This document shows, piece after piece, positions 35,729 through 46,562 of a stretch of DNA of 64,000 bases. This DNA is from Silene conica. Taxonomy: Eukaryota; Streptophyta; Magnoliopsida; Caryophyllales; Caryophyllaceae. Location: the NCBI GenBank assembly GCA_029255685.2, contig CM055316.2, positions 71,377,237 to 71,441,236 on the forward strand, read 5' to 3'. Under the pieces are notes generated by a model. It did not search any database and was not told the origin of the DNA. It saw nothing but the letters and a program-made list of their open reading frames with translations. The position numbers were made by a program, and so were the translations under genes. The stretch's first letter is position 1; each line of letters starts with the position of its first letter.

Positions 35729-36742
35729 ATGACCATCGCCCCTTTCCCGCAACTCGAGCATGAACCTTTGTATATCTATTGTGATAGATTAATAACTTTC
35801 CTTTCTCAATTTGACTACCCTATTAGTATTGGGGAGGTTTGTCGTATCTTATATGATGGAGTTACTGTTAAGACCTTGATCGAGATTGAGAGAAATTGCG
35901 AATGGGAATTTTTAAACCTACCCTGTGAAAAGCAATGGGAGCTTCTCAAACACCTAATCCGAACCGGTGGGGATACTGAGGGGTGTGAGGGCATTGATAT
36001 TAGTAACCCGGATATTCCTGTTGAGTGTGATCCTTTCACACCCATTACTGAAGAGTCGCTCATTCTTAAGGATGAGAATGATGGGTTATTTGATTCCCTC
36101 TGCCTCCCCGTTGATGATACTGACTCGGATTTAGATACAGATGATGAGTTAGAAATTTACCCCTTGACTGACCAACCTATTTCTGTAGGTGTTAGTGATG
36201 AACATATTCCTAACATGTTTGAACCCTCGGTTGATGAACCTTGTTTTTTGCAGGATTCTTCTATTGACATTTCTGATGTTTTTAATAATATTAGTGAATG
36301 TTATGTACAAGGATCCTTTACAAAGGATCCTTCGGAGGCTTTGATGTGTTTTGAGGCGTGTGCAGGTGAATCTCTTGCTCAGGAGGCTGATTTGGATGCT
36401 CCAGAAATTGCAACTCTAGTGGCAGAGTCTATAGGCGGTAGAAAGAAAGATGTTCTCGATCGAGTAGTACCACTTACTCGATCAAATGATGTAGAGAACG
36501 GGGTCACTCAAGCAAGTGATCATTTGGCTAAAGAAAAGAGCCCTAAGAAGAAGAAACCCAGGAAGGTGTCGACCCACGACTTGGGAGTCGACAACCCCGG
36601 GAGATGGATGACTAGAGCTGTGGATGATGACCCACCCATCTACATGGTGGAGAGAAACTCATCTAACCAAATCACCATAGCTGAAGGAGTAGCCTTTAGT
36701 CAGAGCCCTTGGTCAAAGAAACGCCGAATCCTTCGCGGATGA
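35729..36742 (+). CDS. Gag-like protein of the non-autonomous LTR element
   Basis: 337 aa from the ATG at 35729 (an upstream TTG in frame is unlikely to be used). The N-terminal part (HEPLYIYCDRLITFLSQFDY, then GEVCRILYDGVTVKTLIEIE, EKQWELLKHL) resembles the helical core of Athila/Tat gag proteins, in which a YDG-type motif is followed by a Trp-Glu-Leu-Leu helix. The middle is acidic, and the tail is basic (KEKSPKKKKPRKV) and could bind nucleic acid. There is no zinc knuckle and no pol. The frame is intact, as expected for a recent insertion. It starts 80 bp after the LTR. Confidence 0.65.
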   Translation: MTIAPFPQLEHEPLYIYCDRLITFLSQFDYPISIGEVCRILYDGVTVKTLIEIERNCEWEFLNLPCEKQWELLKHLIRTGGDTEGCEGIDISNPDIPVECDPFTPITEESLILKDENDGLFDSLCLPVDDTDSDLDTDDELEIYPLTDQPISVGVSDEHIPNMFEPSVDEPCFLQDSSIDISDVFNNISECYVQGSFTKDPSEALMCFEACAGESLAQEADLDAPEIATLVAESIGGRKKDVLDRVVPLTRSNDVENGVTQASDHLAKEKSPKKKKPRKVSTHDLGVDNPGRWMTRAVDDDPPIYMVERNSSNQITIAEGVAFSQSPWSKKRRILRG

Positions 36743-36958
36743 CTTCTTCTTTTTGCTCGTTTCTGTTTTTCTTAAGACATTCTTTTTGTTTTGCTAAGAC
36801 TTTCTAGCTTGCTTTCTTTAAGTTTTTAGGACAACTTTTTTTGTGTTTGCGTAGTTAAGACTTTTGGACTTGTTTCTGGGATCTCGCGCATTTGTTGGGC
36901 GCATTTTTATTGCTTTTTCAGGTTTCAACGAAGAACCGACGACCCCTGTACAGCAGAG

Positions 36959-38119
36959 GGGTCGGCCGACCAGCATTACCAGTCGACCGACCTGAGCTCT
37001 GCAAATTCGGAATTTCTTAATATACAGGAAGGTCGGTCGACCTATTACACCGGTCGGTCGACCGCCCGGCTGTTACAGTTTTCTCGTTTCTTTTTCAGGG
37101 ATCGTGTAAGTCATCTTGATACTTGAGTGGCACTGCTAGCCACCAAAACCTCCCAGCTTACGCTGGTTTGGGGAGGTTTTTCTCATACGCTTATTAACCC
37201 AGTGAGTTTTTTCCAGTTTTTCCTTAGTTTTTATTTTCTTTGCATCTTTCTTTTTATTTTCTGAAACCTTTACTTAGGCTAATGCACAATGGGGACATTG
37301 TGCGGGTTGGTTTGGGGAATGGTTTCGTGTCACATGCATTGCATTCTGTCACATGTTTATTGCATTTCCGTATTGCATTGTTCTTTTCTTTATTTTCCTT
37401 GCATATACAAGAAAAATACAAAAAAATGAAAAAATTCAAAAACATTCCAAAAAATGCACGTTTATTTTAGCATATAGGTCGAGTCGGAACGAAAGTATTT
37501 CAAGGATGATTTAGCTATCTTACATGTTTATGCCTTTACCTTACCTTGTCAACTTGTTTTAGTATGAAAGTCTTTTGCATATCTACGAGTTTTTGTCAAT
37601 TTGTATATCTTGAGACTTGACTTATACCTTGGTAACCTACTATACATTCTAAGGTTTAGAGCTTATTTCCTGGTTTCATTCTTAAACCAGTTGTCTAGGA
37701 TGTGAGTAGTACTCCCCTTGGAACATGTTACATCAATATGCATAAACATGAACTTGAATTGCTATATACTTGTTTTACTTTCTCGTTTTGTGAGTCTTGA
37801 TACGTGCATTTGGGATCCCTTTTCTCTTATTTACCCATAAGCTTCACATAGCCAAAATTGCCTTTTTATTTCCCCAAAAACTACATCCCATACTTAGCCT
37901 ACCCTTCCAAGCTAGTATTTGTGGTCATTGGATTATTTTTTGAGGCATATTGGTTTGTATGCTATCTTGAACAAAAAGAGAAAAGAAAGAAAGCAAGAAA
38001 AAAAAAAAAAAAAAAGAACATAAAAATTCAGAAAAAGAAAGAAAGAAAAGAAAAACGGAAAAAAAAATCCGGAAAATGCAGACGACAGTCGACCGACCAC
38101 ATCTATAGGTCGGTCGACC
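36959..38119. repeat. Three internal pairs of GGTCGGTCGACC-type palindromes
   Basis: Pairs start at about 36959/36980, 37031/37052 and 38087/38108, again 21 bp apart, all outside the ORF. Between the last two pairs lies the ggggacattgtgc region, which resembles the acattgaggacaatgt region after the second ORF of the Athila element. Confidence 0.8.
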
Positions 38120-40477
38120 GCCTGACACCATCAATAAAAATTTTTCGTTCCAAAATCCCTTTCTTTTATATGTTATCACTCCCGTACTTCATTCAAAAAT
38201 ATTTGGGAGTCCTTTCTTATATTCAAATGTGAGAGTTGTGCTACAAAAGAGCACTTTCTTAATATCAAAAAAAGTTGTGAAATATGTTGTTGGGAATCGG
38301 TTTTACTAGCTTGGCTACTAACCCCACAAATCCAAAAACATCTTAACCACTTTTACCTTTAACCTCACATACCTTTCGTACCTCATTTGCATGTATCTAG
38401 GTCACTTAAATAAGATTGTTATACAAAGTTGTAGAATTCCTGTTCATGTTAGATTGCAGGCATGTTTTCACGTGTCTATTTTATGATGTTTTACATCTAT
38501 TTTTACACGTATTTGGTCGCTCATTTACTATGTTTTAGCCTTTATTTCCCACAAATTGTGTACTTTCGTATTTTTATGCACTTTTGCAGATTTATGCGGA
38601 AAAGAGACGATTTAGCACCAAATTCGTATCCTCGAGTCTTTTGCTTAATTGAGGAATAAATGGAAAGTCAATTGGAGTCAAAGTCAAGTGCCAAAAGTCA
38701 AAACAAGAGAAATCCGAAGATTTCCGTACAGAGGCGGTCGATCGACCAGCTAAACGGGTCGGCCGACCAGTCCTGAATTTTAACTAAGCCCAAATTTCAA
38801 GGAATGCCGGAAATAAAAGAAGCCCAACAGGAAGCGGTCGACCGACCCGAATAGTAGGTCGACCGACCACAACAGAAGCCCAATCGATTCTTTTCGGAAA
38901 TAAACTAGAATTAGAGTCTTTAGGAAACTCTAATCTCTTACCCTATATAAGCTAATCTTGTAGCTAGAGTTTAGATATCTTAGATCTTGATAATCAAGTT
39001 TTGCATCGAATCTTTCAGTATCAAGTTTTATCAGATTTAGTTTTGTAATCTTTCAATAATTCTCAAGCATTCAATAAAGTTAGTTTCTTTCTGCCCTAAT
39101 TCCAATTGTGGTAATTACTCTTTTAATCTAGCTTTTTATTATAGTTCTTATTTTTATTATAATTGTTAAGTTAGAATCCCAAGCTTTATTGAATCTTGCA
39201 TGTTTAGATTATTTACTATGTTCTCCATGTTTATTCTCAATTTCATAATCATCTTAACAACCATGAGTAGCTAATTTTCATATGTTAGGATGTAGGGGAT
39301 GAATATGCGTAGGTAAATAGAATTCGAAAGACCGACTTGTAGCAGGACCACGGTCGGCCGACTGGAATAGCTGGTCGGTCGACCGAGGCCGTGGTCGGCC
39401 GACTGGAGTAGCCGGTCGGTCGACCACCCGCGTATGTTTTCTTATTTCGTCTTTTCTTGTCAATTATAATATCCTGCAATGAGACCATAAGGAGACTTGT
39501 AGGATGTTAGTAATGACCTACCCAAGATTGAAAGATACGGGAAGGGCATTGGTTTACACCTTAAGACGGATAGGTTACTCAAGGCTGAAAGGTATGTGAC
39601 CTGGGATTTAGGAATCACCCTTATTGTTGACACCCAATAATTGTGAGACCTAGGAACTAATAGCATAGGCCGAAAGGAGCTATTAGGTAGCATAGACTTA
39701 AAAAGATATGTTACACCCCCTTACGCGACTGCAATACATGTTGACCTTAGAATTTATTTTACCTTAGCTTTTTATTACCCAAACATCCTAGCATCCCTTT
39801 TATTATATTTTATTCTCATCTTTATTTCTTGTTTTATTTTAATCTTTGCCTTAGATATAGTAATCAATCAATCAAACCCCCAAAATTGTTACTTTAAAAC
39901 ATTAACATCAAACAATAAACATTCCCCACCTCCTTGTGGTTCGACCCTGACTTTCACTATCTATTGTTAAAGTTAGGAATTATAAATTTTATCTTTGGTA
40001 CCCTCAACGACGGGCATCACTAACCATGAGCCAACTTGTAACGATCATCCCCTACCACCCTAAAGGAGGAAAATGAGAGCCATTAAGCCACAAAGGCTTT
40101 TGCCCACAGTGATTAACGTAGTAAGATATACACAACCTTAGCTGAGTGTTAAAGAAAGCACAAAGGAGTTGTTTTTCGGTGACTTCACAATTTCATCAAC
40201 TTCCGAAATTCATTCCTACTGCACTTCCTGGCAACAACTAATCTGATGCATGACCAGACTCATAATTTCCTGCACAAGCTACAAGAACTCGAGTAAGGCC
40301 AAGCAACAGACTGCACAAGCTACAATACTGATTAAGACTAATCAACTGTCTAAACCTAATTCTTTTCGCCAAATTCATTGCTAATTACTTACTCTACAGC
40401 ACATGAATTACCAGTAACAACAACAATTTAGTCACTAAAACGAGAAATTAAAGCCAAAATAAGCGAATAAAACTTAC

Positions 40478-40700
40478 ATTAATCGGCGAAAAACCAAGGC
40501 TTTGAGCGACACTCTTGCAACTGATTAATTGAAGAAGGTAGGTGAAGTTGAAATTGAAGTTGAAGAAGCACAAACTGATGAAGCTGATGAAGATGGACGA
40601 ACGGACGAACTGACGAACTGACGAACGGAGGAATTGAATGCACGTAGGGTTTCTTTTGAATATGGAAGATAATAGTGTATTATTCGAATTCTTAACATTT
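40478..40700 (-). promoter_or_regulatory. Leader-like exon at the right end of the CACTA
   Basis: Reading on the - strand, a TC-rich segment with a 10-bp tandem motif (ttcgtcagttcgtcagttcg) is followed by exon-like sequence and a strong donor TTAAT|GTAAGTTT at 40477. The captured exons lie further along on the same strand. CACTA elements often have their promoter near one terminus, so this may be the first exon of a chimeric transcript. Position inferred. Confidence 0.45.
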
Positions 40701-41024
40701 GCCCTATTATTAACTCTTTTTTTTTAATTTATAGTTAATACGTCGGTTTTAATGTGAAACCGAAGCAAATGCTTATAGGTAAATACGTCAGTTTTTAAAT
40801 TGAACTGAAGCAAAAAAAAATTTTTAGTCAAATGCATCAGTTATAAGAACAACTGACGCAAATATACTCACTCAAAAACGTCAGTTCCTTTTTAAGAACT
40901 GATGCAAATACCTTGTCTATAGTGTAAAATTGAACTCCCGCCCAAATTAAGTACTATTTGCATCAGTTATATTAGAACCGACGTAATCCCCTTGACGCAA
41001 TAGGGGATTTTTGTACTAGTGATT

Positions 41025-42140
41025 ATTAAGGGGTCGAAATGCGCAAGGAGCTCGGTAGTTACTATGTTGGTTGTTATGTAACGATGCTTACCTAAGTCGC
41101 TTTGATTGTTTGGTTGGATTAGTAAAGTAACAATATGAAGGAAAGAAGAGTCCAGAGTGGTCGTGTCACACATGCAAATTATGTAAATACTCATGCCAAA
41201 TTAGATCTACTTGGATAATGATAATTGTTTAGGCTTAAAGACACCCAACTTACGATGTTAGTGTCAACCATAAACCGGGTCCTAGAGAAACTTTTGTTTA
41301 TGACTTGGTCGTCCTACTACACATACGTAGTCTAATCCGATTACGTGCCTCTCGACTTATAGAACGAATTAACAAACTTAATCAATGAATAAGGTCTTTA
41401 AACAAAGATTAAACCTGACAATACAAACATGTGATAGAAACAAAATATTAATAACCATTCATCCGATTCAACAATTAAAAATACAAATTATGCATGGCTT
41501 CCTTTATTACCTAGACAAAACAAACTACTCAAATATAACGAAAATTAAAATCCTTTTTGTATAAAAGCAATAACGTTTAGAGGGCTCCTACTAGTTGATG
41601 AAATTAGAAAGAGAAAAAAAATTAATAAGAATATGGTACACCATGTTCTTGATACATAATTAATTATCTTCCTTCAAACTTTCATCAATTTAATGTCTTC
41701 TCTACTTTCATTAATTAAACACACATTTTCATTTGTGACGGACATATCCGTCGCAAACTTGCGAGTTGCGACGGGTCAAATATTACCCACTTGGGTAGGA
41801 AAAGACAAGACATTTGAGATTTTCAATGTTTTGTCTTATAAACACAAGTGGGAGAACTTGACCCGTTACAAAGCTTACGACAAATATTCGTCGTAAGGGA
41901 GACTTACTGTTAATTAAAAAGTGTTACAATATATAATCACACAATGAAATATGAAATCTTCCAAACTCCTAAATTCAGTTTTAACTATAAAAATCAAATC
42001 TTTGATCATTAATAATAAGTTAACTAATTTAAGATAAATTAAAAATATAGATTAACGGTTTTTCGGCACGCATTAAGTATTATCCATAGATAATAAGATT
42101 TTTTAGTTACCTTAATTTATCAACATTCATATCATTATCA
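41025..42140. other. Intergenic region with a long hairpin repeat
   Basis: At about 41735-41905 an inverted repeat is seen: gacggacatatccgtcgcaa and cgggtcaaatattacccact on the left, caagtgggagaacttgaccc and acgacaaatattcgtcgtaa on the right. No gene is seen. The remainder is AT-rich. Confidence 0.6.
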
Positions 42141-42957
42141 TCTCTATACTATAAAAGCGAAAGAATTTCTTGCAATTCTATTGGTCCATAATTTTTGAAG
42201 AGAGAAAATGTTTCATTTCTGTAGGGTCCCCCATGTTCTTTGTGTGAAATAATTACTTGCTCCATTCCTTTCAATTTCATTAATTTTTCATAAGCTTAAA
42301 TTCGGAAATACAACTATACAAGAGACCTTTATTTTCTAAGATTTATGCTAAGTTATTAACTACTATTAAAATCAACATGTAAAAAAAGTCATGAAAATTA
42401 AATTAACCTTTATTCAAATCAAGATGTATCTATTAAAAAAATCATTGATAAAACCATTATTAAACTAAGAAACTAAAATATAATAATATCATCAATTAAC
42501 TAAACAAATCTAAAAAAAATCTTATAAATTCACATCAACTACATGTATACGTTAGAATACAACTGGAGAGTCGTTATGCGAGAATGATTTATGTGTTAAT
42601 GTGACCAGATTCCAAACTTAAGGGGCTAATTACCACTCACGCGGTAAATAAATTAACACCAATAACATGAGGTGTCGTTTAGATTTTCACAAAAATTTCA
42701 GAGAGACGGTCTCTCAATAGCGTTATTGAGAGACCTCTCACATGATGGGATGAGGGACCCACTGAAGTTTTTGAGACCCTATTACGTCTCTCGCTAAATT
42801 AGTAAGAGACGGTTTCTCATGAGACCTACTGATAATTTTTTTGTTAAATAAGAAACAATAATTATTCAATAAAATTAACATGAAAAATCGTTAAATTTTT
42901 TTATTAACAAATGATTAATGAGTAAACCCGTGCAATTATGCACGGGTATAAAACTAG
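42141..42957 (+). mobile_element. Non-autonomous Helitron, 817 bp
   Basis: It begins TCTCTATACTATAAAAGCG after an A and ends in CTAG before a T. The hairpin CCCGTGCAATTATGCACGGG lies 7 bp before that CTAG. These are the three hallmarks of plant Helitrons (5' TC, 3' hairpin plus CTRR, A/T target). Inside there is a second hairpin (gagacggtctctcaatagcg / gttattgagagacc). There is no Rep/helicase. Confidence 0.85.
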
Positions 42958-44562
42958 TTATATTTATTAAAGCAAAAGTCACTCAACCAAAAAAAGATGA
43001 CGTGTCAAGCTATGGTTAATCCATACTATTTTATACAATATTAAACAAACTTGCAAATACGGATCCAGTAGTTAACTCAATAAACCACCCACTATGCATT
43101 ACTCCGTATATACTACTCATCAATCAGTACTTAGTCCCTTCTTTAACAACCACGTAGATATTGATAAACAACTTTAATAAACCTCATCTTACCCTCAATT
43201 CATGAAATCAACATATCAAAATCAGAGTAACCAAAATATTTGAGAATTAGTTAATGGTCGAACGTCTTTTAAATTTTGGGATTTCATTAGAAAGAGAACT
43301 TCATCACTCTCGATTACCACTATAGTCTTTTAATTACCCGGTGATTCCTTTTTTTCTCTGTCTTTTTTCTTCGTCGGAATCGTTTTAGGTTATACGGAGT
43401 TTTTGTAGATGTGATCTAGTTTGGGGATTAACTTAATATACTTAGTTTGATGATGGCAGATTCGATTAATGGTAATCGACTTAATTTGCGAAAATGATTT
43501 GGGTGTTTAGCGTGAAAAAGGCTCAATTATTTTTTGTTGGTTCAAGAAAGCACGGACTTAGTCGCATTATAATAGAGGGGAGGGGAAATCGAACCTAGGA
43601 CCTATTGTCCAAGATACCTCCTTCTTCACCACTAGAATAAGACATAAAAAGACTCAATTGTTAGACTATGCAATTCTCCGAATTAACTAATCAAGAAATA
43701 AATTTGATTAATGGTGGCATGCAGGTCTATCTCCAAAGAAAATCAAGATGGCAGCATTATTTGCTATTGTTTCTTATTTCGGTTGTGTTTGCTTATGATT
43801 TAAAGTAAAATCTAAAGATGTTTAACTTAGTTGATTATGAAATGACTGGATATCGAAAAGTAGGGATCTTTGTTTGATTTTTAATCCAAAAATTATAGGC
43901 TGAGTGATCCGAGATTAATGGTTGCAGAGGAGTTTAAAGATTCTATGCACAAGTTCGATTAGTGCAATACCATCTCCTTTTGATTTCATAACATTTTTTT
44001 ATCTCCTCTTGATGTTTGTCAAGAACCTTCATTGACATTTAGTTTTCAGTTGTTGAATTTGTAGTGTTCATATTCAATTATACCAACATTTGGCCCTCTT
44101 ATAAGGACGTTATTACAGTTTGTTTCACCTTGCATAAATAGCTCATCTAATAGACCCTACAACTCTACCAACATCTTCTAATAAGTTAGCTCCAAACTAC
44201 TAAGCTTTAGAGGAAGGACTTGAGAGTTTTCCCAATTTTTAGATTGCTTAGTACTAGCCGCTAACAGCTTTAACAGAATAAAGTTGGTTATTCAAGTCTT
44301 GAAAAGGACAATAATGAAAATTTTAGGTAGGTAACTGGGGGTTAGACCGCTCTTATAGGTGAATGCGAACAGGCCGTCTAAAGATATGTGCACTATGTGC
44401 ATTTGCACCAGTCCTCAAATTTTTCGGGGCCCAAACTTCGCAAACCCACATGCTTAGTTTAAGAAAAAAAATTGAAATCTGAAAGAGGAGAAACGCATTA
44501 GACACGCATGAGATATTCAATCAATAACACAAATTCCAATTATTATTATTATTTTTTTTGGT
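42958..44562. other. AT-rich intergenic region
   Basis: No gene recognised. A stretch at 43575-43650 (gaacctaggacctattgtcc .. caccactagaataag) has the look of a degenerate dispersed repeat. Confidence 0.55.
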
Positions 44563-44639
44563 GACGAGGGAACCCGCAGCCGCTACCTTCGGTGCGCACT
44601 GGGTAAACCCGCGGGTATATGTAATAGCCTGCAGACCAC
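44563..44639 (+). repeat. Repeat R1, left half (split by the transposon nest)
   Basis: tgacgagggaacccgcagcc through gcagaccac matches the reverse complement of 28360-28445 with few differences. Its continuation is found 16 kb away at 60666-60845. The CAC at 44637-44639 recurs at 60666-60668, as expected for the CACTA target duplication. Confidence 0.7.
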
Positions 44640-44671
44640 GTGATAAGTGAAGGGATCCCGGAGCAAGATAT

Positions 44672-46377
44672 TGATGAGCTCCATTTTGGTCATCATTTCC
44701 TTTGCATTTTCTTTGTTTTCGGTCACGATTCGGCCTCGATTTGCGTGTCTTGAGGTGTTTTTACGTCCGTTGCCTCGTATATTCCTATTCTGTCCAATTT
44801 TTGTAGGCATTACAGCGGGGGCGAAGAAACGAGACAAATCGACCCGAATTTGGAGCGATTTATGAAGAATTGTGAAAGATTTGTGAGTGATGCCTCCCAG
44901 GCCCTCCCAGCCGGTCCCCAACCGGCGGCCGGTCGGCCGGCTGGGAGCTCTGACTTGACAATTTCGGCGAAAAAGAAGGGAAGTTTCAGAACCATGGAAA
45001 AGGCCCCCAGCCGGTGGCCAACCGGCAGCCGGTCAGCCGGCTGGGATGGCTGTTCCATACTTAGCCAAAATTTGAAGATCGAAGAAATTGCATGTTGGGC
45101 AGATTCCTGAGAAAGGGCTCCCAGCCGGTGGACCACCGGCAGCCGGTCCACCGGCGGAGGGGACCTGTGCTGAAAGAAGTTTGAAGAAAAAAATCAGAGC
45201 TGAAAGATAGGCTTCCCAGCCGGTGCCAGACCGGCAGCCGGCCGGTCGGCTGGGAATGCATGATCATTGAAGAAATTTGAAGAAAAACTCAGAACTCAGA
45301 TTTTGGGCTCTCAGCCGGTCCACCACCGGCGGCCGGTCGACCGGCTGGGAAGCATTTTTCAGAAATTCGCGCACTATATAAACCCGCACTTGTGTAGACT
45401 TATGGACGTGACTTTTACACACTTTTCTAAGGTTTTGCACTGTTCCATTGTTCTATACTTAGACTCAAAAAACTCTCTTAATATTTTAATCCTCTTTAGA
45501 TCTTAGTTTAATCTTTCAATATTAGTTAATCCTTTCTTAGTAATTCTCTTAGCTTTGTTCTTGGGCAATTTTAGAAGACTCTTATTGGGTTGTAATTTGA
45601 GGGTTTGAGAGAATCCTCCAAGTTGTAATCCAAGTTCCTTGCTTTTTCCTTATTATTGGTATAATCTTCTTCATCTCTACTTTATCTTTGCATTTCCTTT
45701 AAGTTTTGTTTGTTTAATTGTTTAGTCTTACTTAATCCAACATGTCTAGCAATTCCTCATCATTTGTTTACATACTTATGTTAGCCATGTGTGAGTAGTT
45801 CCCCTACTAGGGTTAGGGGTGTGCTTTGGTTTGTTGTTAGCTATGAATCTTGCTTAGGGTTATGATTTGGTTCTCTTCTTTGCTAGGTTTTCATTTATGC
45901 ATGTTACATGTTTGATGAAATGTCACAACGATGGTTGGATATTATTCTCATTGTTGTTGGCCTTTGATGATAGTCTAGGGCTTTCGCGGACATGTATATT
46001 TGTTAGGTTGGCCCTATTTGTAGCGAAAGCTAGAATAGGGATCGACTTTAGGGGAGTCAAATCGATAGACGAGACAAACCTAGGCCTAGTATAGTGGAGA
46101 CCTTAGATTCCCTTGCATGATTCGTTACCAACCTACCTTAGTACCCCCGACACCTTAGTATCTTTTATCCATCGATTTCATCTTGACACTTGTGCTCTAA
46201 TTTATCTTTAGTAGTTGTTAATCAATCACAAACTTATTACCCAACTCGAGCTCGAACTAGAACTTAAATATACAACTTCCCCACCGTCTTTTGGGTTCGA
46301 CCCTAAATTATACTACTTAATTTGGGAGTTTATAAATTGTTTTTGGTGCCGGAATCGACGGCAAAATCCGGCCATCA
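44672..46377 (+). repeat. 5' LTR of the Athila element
   Basis: 1706 bp. The TATA box TATATAAA at 45375-45382 marks the U3/R border region; transcription should start about 25-35 bp later. U3 carries five compound palindromes (see 44904-45350). The 3' end GGCCATCA is followed after 3 bp by the tRNA-Asp primer site. Confidence 0.93.
44904..45350. repeat. Five GC-rich compound palindromes in U3 of the 5' LTR
   Basis: Modules at 44904-44947, 45005-45046, 45118-45157, 45213-45256 and 45308-45350. Each has outer arms CYCAGCCGG / CCGGCTGGG and an inner ACCGGC(A/G)GCCGGT, separated by AT-richer spacers of about 50-75 bp. The last ends 25 bp before the TATA box. Third module, right arm: CCGGCGG here versus CCGGCTG in the 3' LTR. 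Confidence 0.9.
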
Positions 46378-46380
46378 AAA

Positions 46381-46398
46381 TGGCGCCGTTGCCGGGGA
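46381..46398 (+). other. Primer binding site for tRNA-Asp
   Basis: TGGCGCCGTTGCCGGGGA is the complement of the 3' end (with CCA) of plant tRNA-Asp(GUC), used to prime minus-strand synthesis. Confidence 0.85.
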
Positions 46399-46562
46399 CG
46401 GTGTTTAGAAGTTGTGTAGTTTAGTTTTAGTTTTAGTCTTGAGTTAGTTGAGCTTGCTTTTGTTTTGATAAAAGATTTGGTAGTTATTTGTAGAGTGCTT
46501 GTTTTATTGCTCACCCTAGTGTTTGATAAACACTAGGACGACTAATTGGTTTGCTAAGTTTT

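Larger units (their letters stand above)
34096..40019 (+). mobile_element. Non-autonomous LTR retrotransposon (Athila/Tat-like) nested in the CACTA
   Basis: LTRs of about 1554 bp at 34096-35649 and 38466-40019; the 5' LTR starts TGAT and both end ATCA, flanked by CTAAC duplications (34091-34095, 40020-40024). I saw three substitutions between the LTRs, apart from the first five bases of the 3' LTR (TTTCA instead of TGATA). The primer site at about 35654 (TGGCGCCGTTGCCGGGGA) is complementary to the 3' end of tRNA-Asp, as in the Athila element at 44672. The 2.8-kb interior holds only a gag-like ORF; no protease, RT or integrase. A TATATAA box lies at 34574-34580. I see no polypurine tract before the 3' LTR. 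Confidence 0.88.
30141..41021 (-). mobile_element. CACTA (En/Spm) element with captured exons, 10.9 kb
   Basis: The ends are CACTAGTACAAAAACACCCT and, reverse-complemented, CACTAGTACAAAAATCCCCT; the TIR runs on through CCCTATTGCGTC, about 28 bp with two differences. Both sides are flanked by ATT (30138-30140, 41022-41024), the 3-bp duplication expected of CACTA elements. Subterminal arrays of GCATCAGTT/AACTGATGC words lie at about 30180-30560 and 40735-40995. No transposase (TNPD-like) could be recognised, so it is non-autonomous. Its - strand carries a leader-like exon and host-like exons. A LINE piece and a full LTR element are nested inside. Confidence 0.9.

Noticed and set aside
37858-38232. 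124-codon Lys-rich ORF
   Set aside because: Low-complexity A/G-rich DNA plus a palindrome pair, without any motif.
44810-45267. Long - strand ORFs in the LTRs (RLPVGHRLGA-type repeats)
   Set aside because: They only translate the GC-rich palindromes; the repeat pattern of the protein follows the DNA hairpins, and the same frames recur in both LTRs.
46381-46400. tRNA-Asp-like sequence
   Set aside because: Only the primer-binding complement of the tRNA 3' end; no tRNA body.
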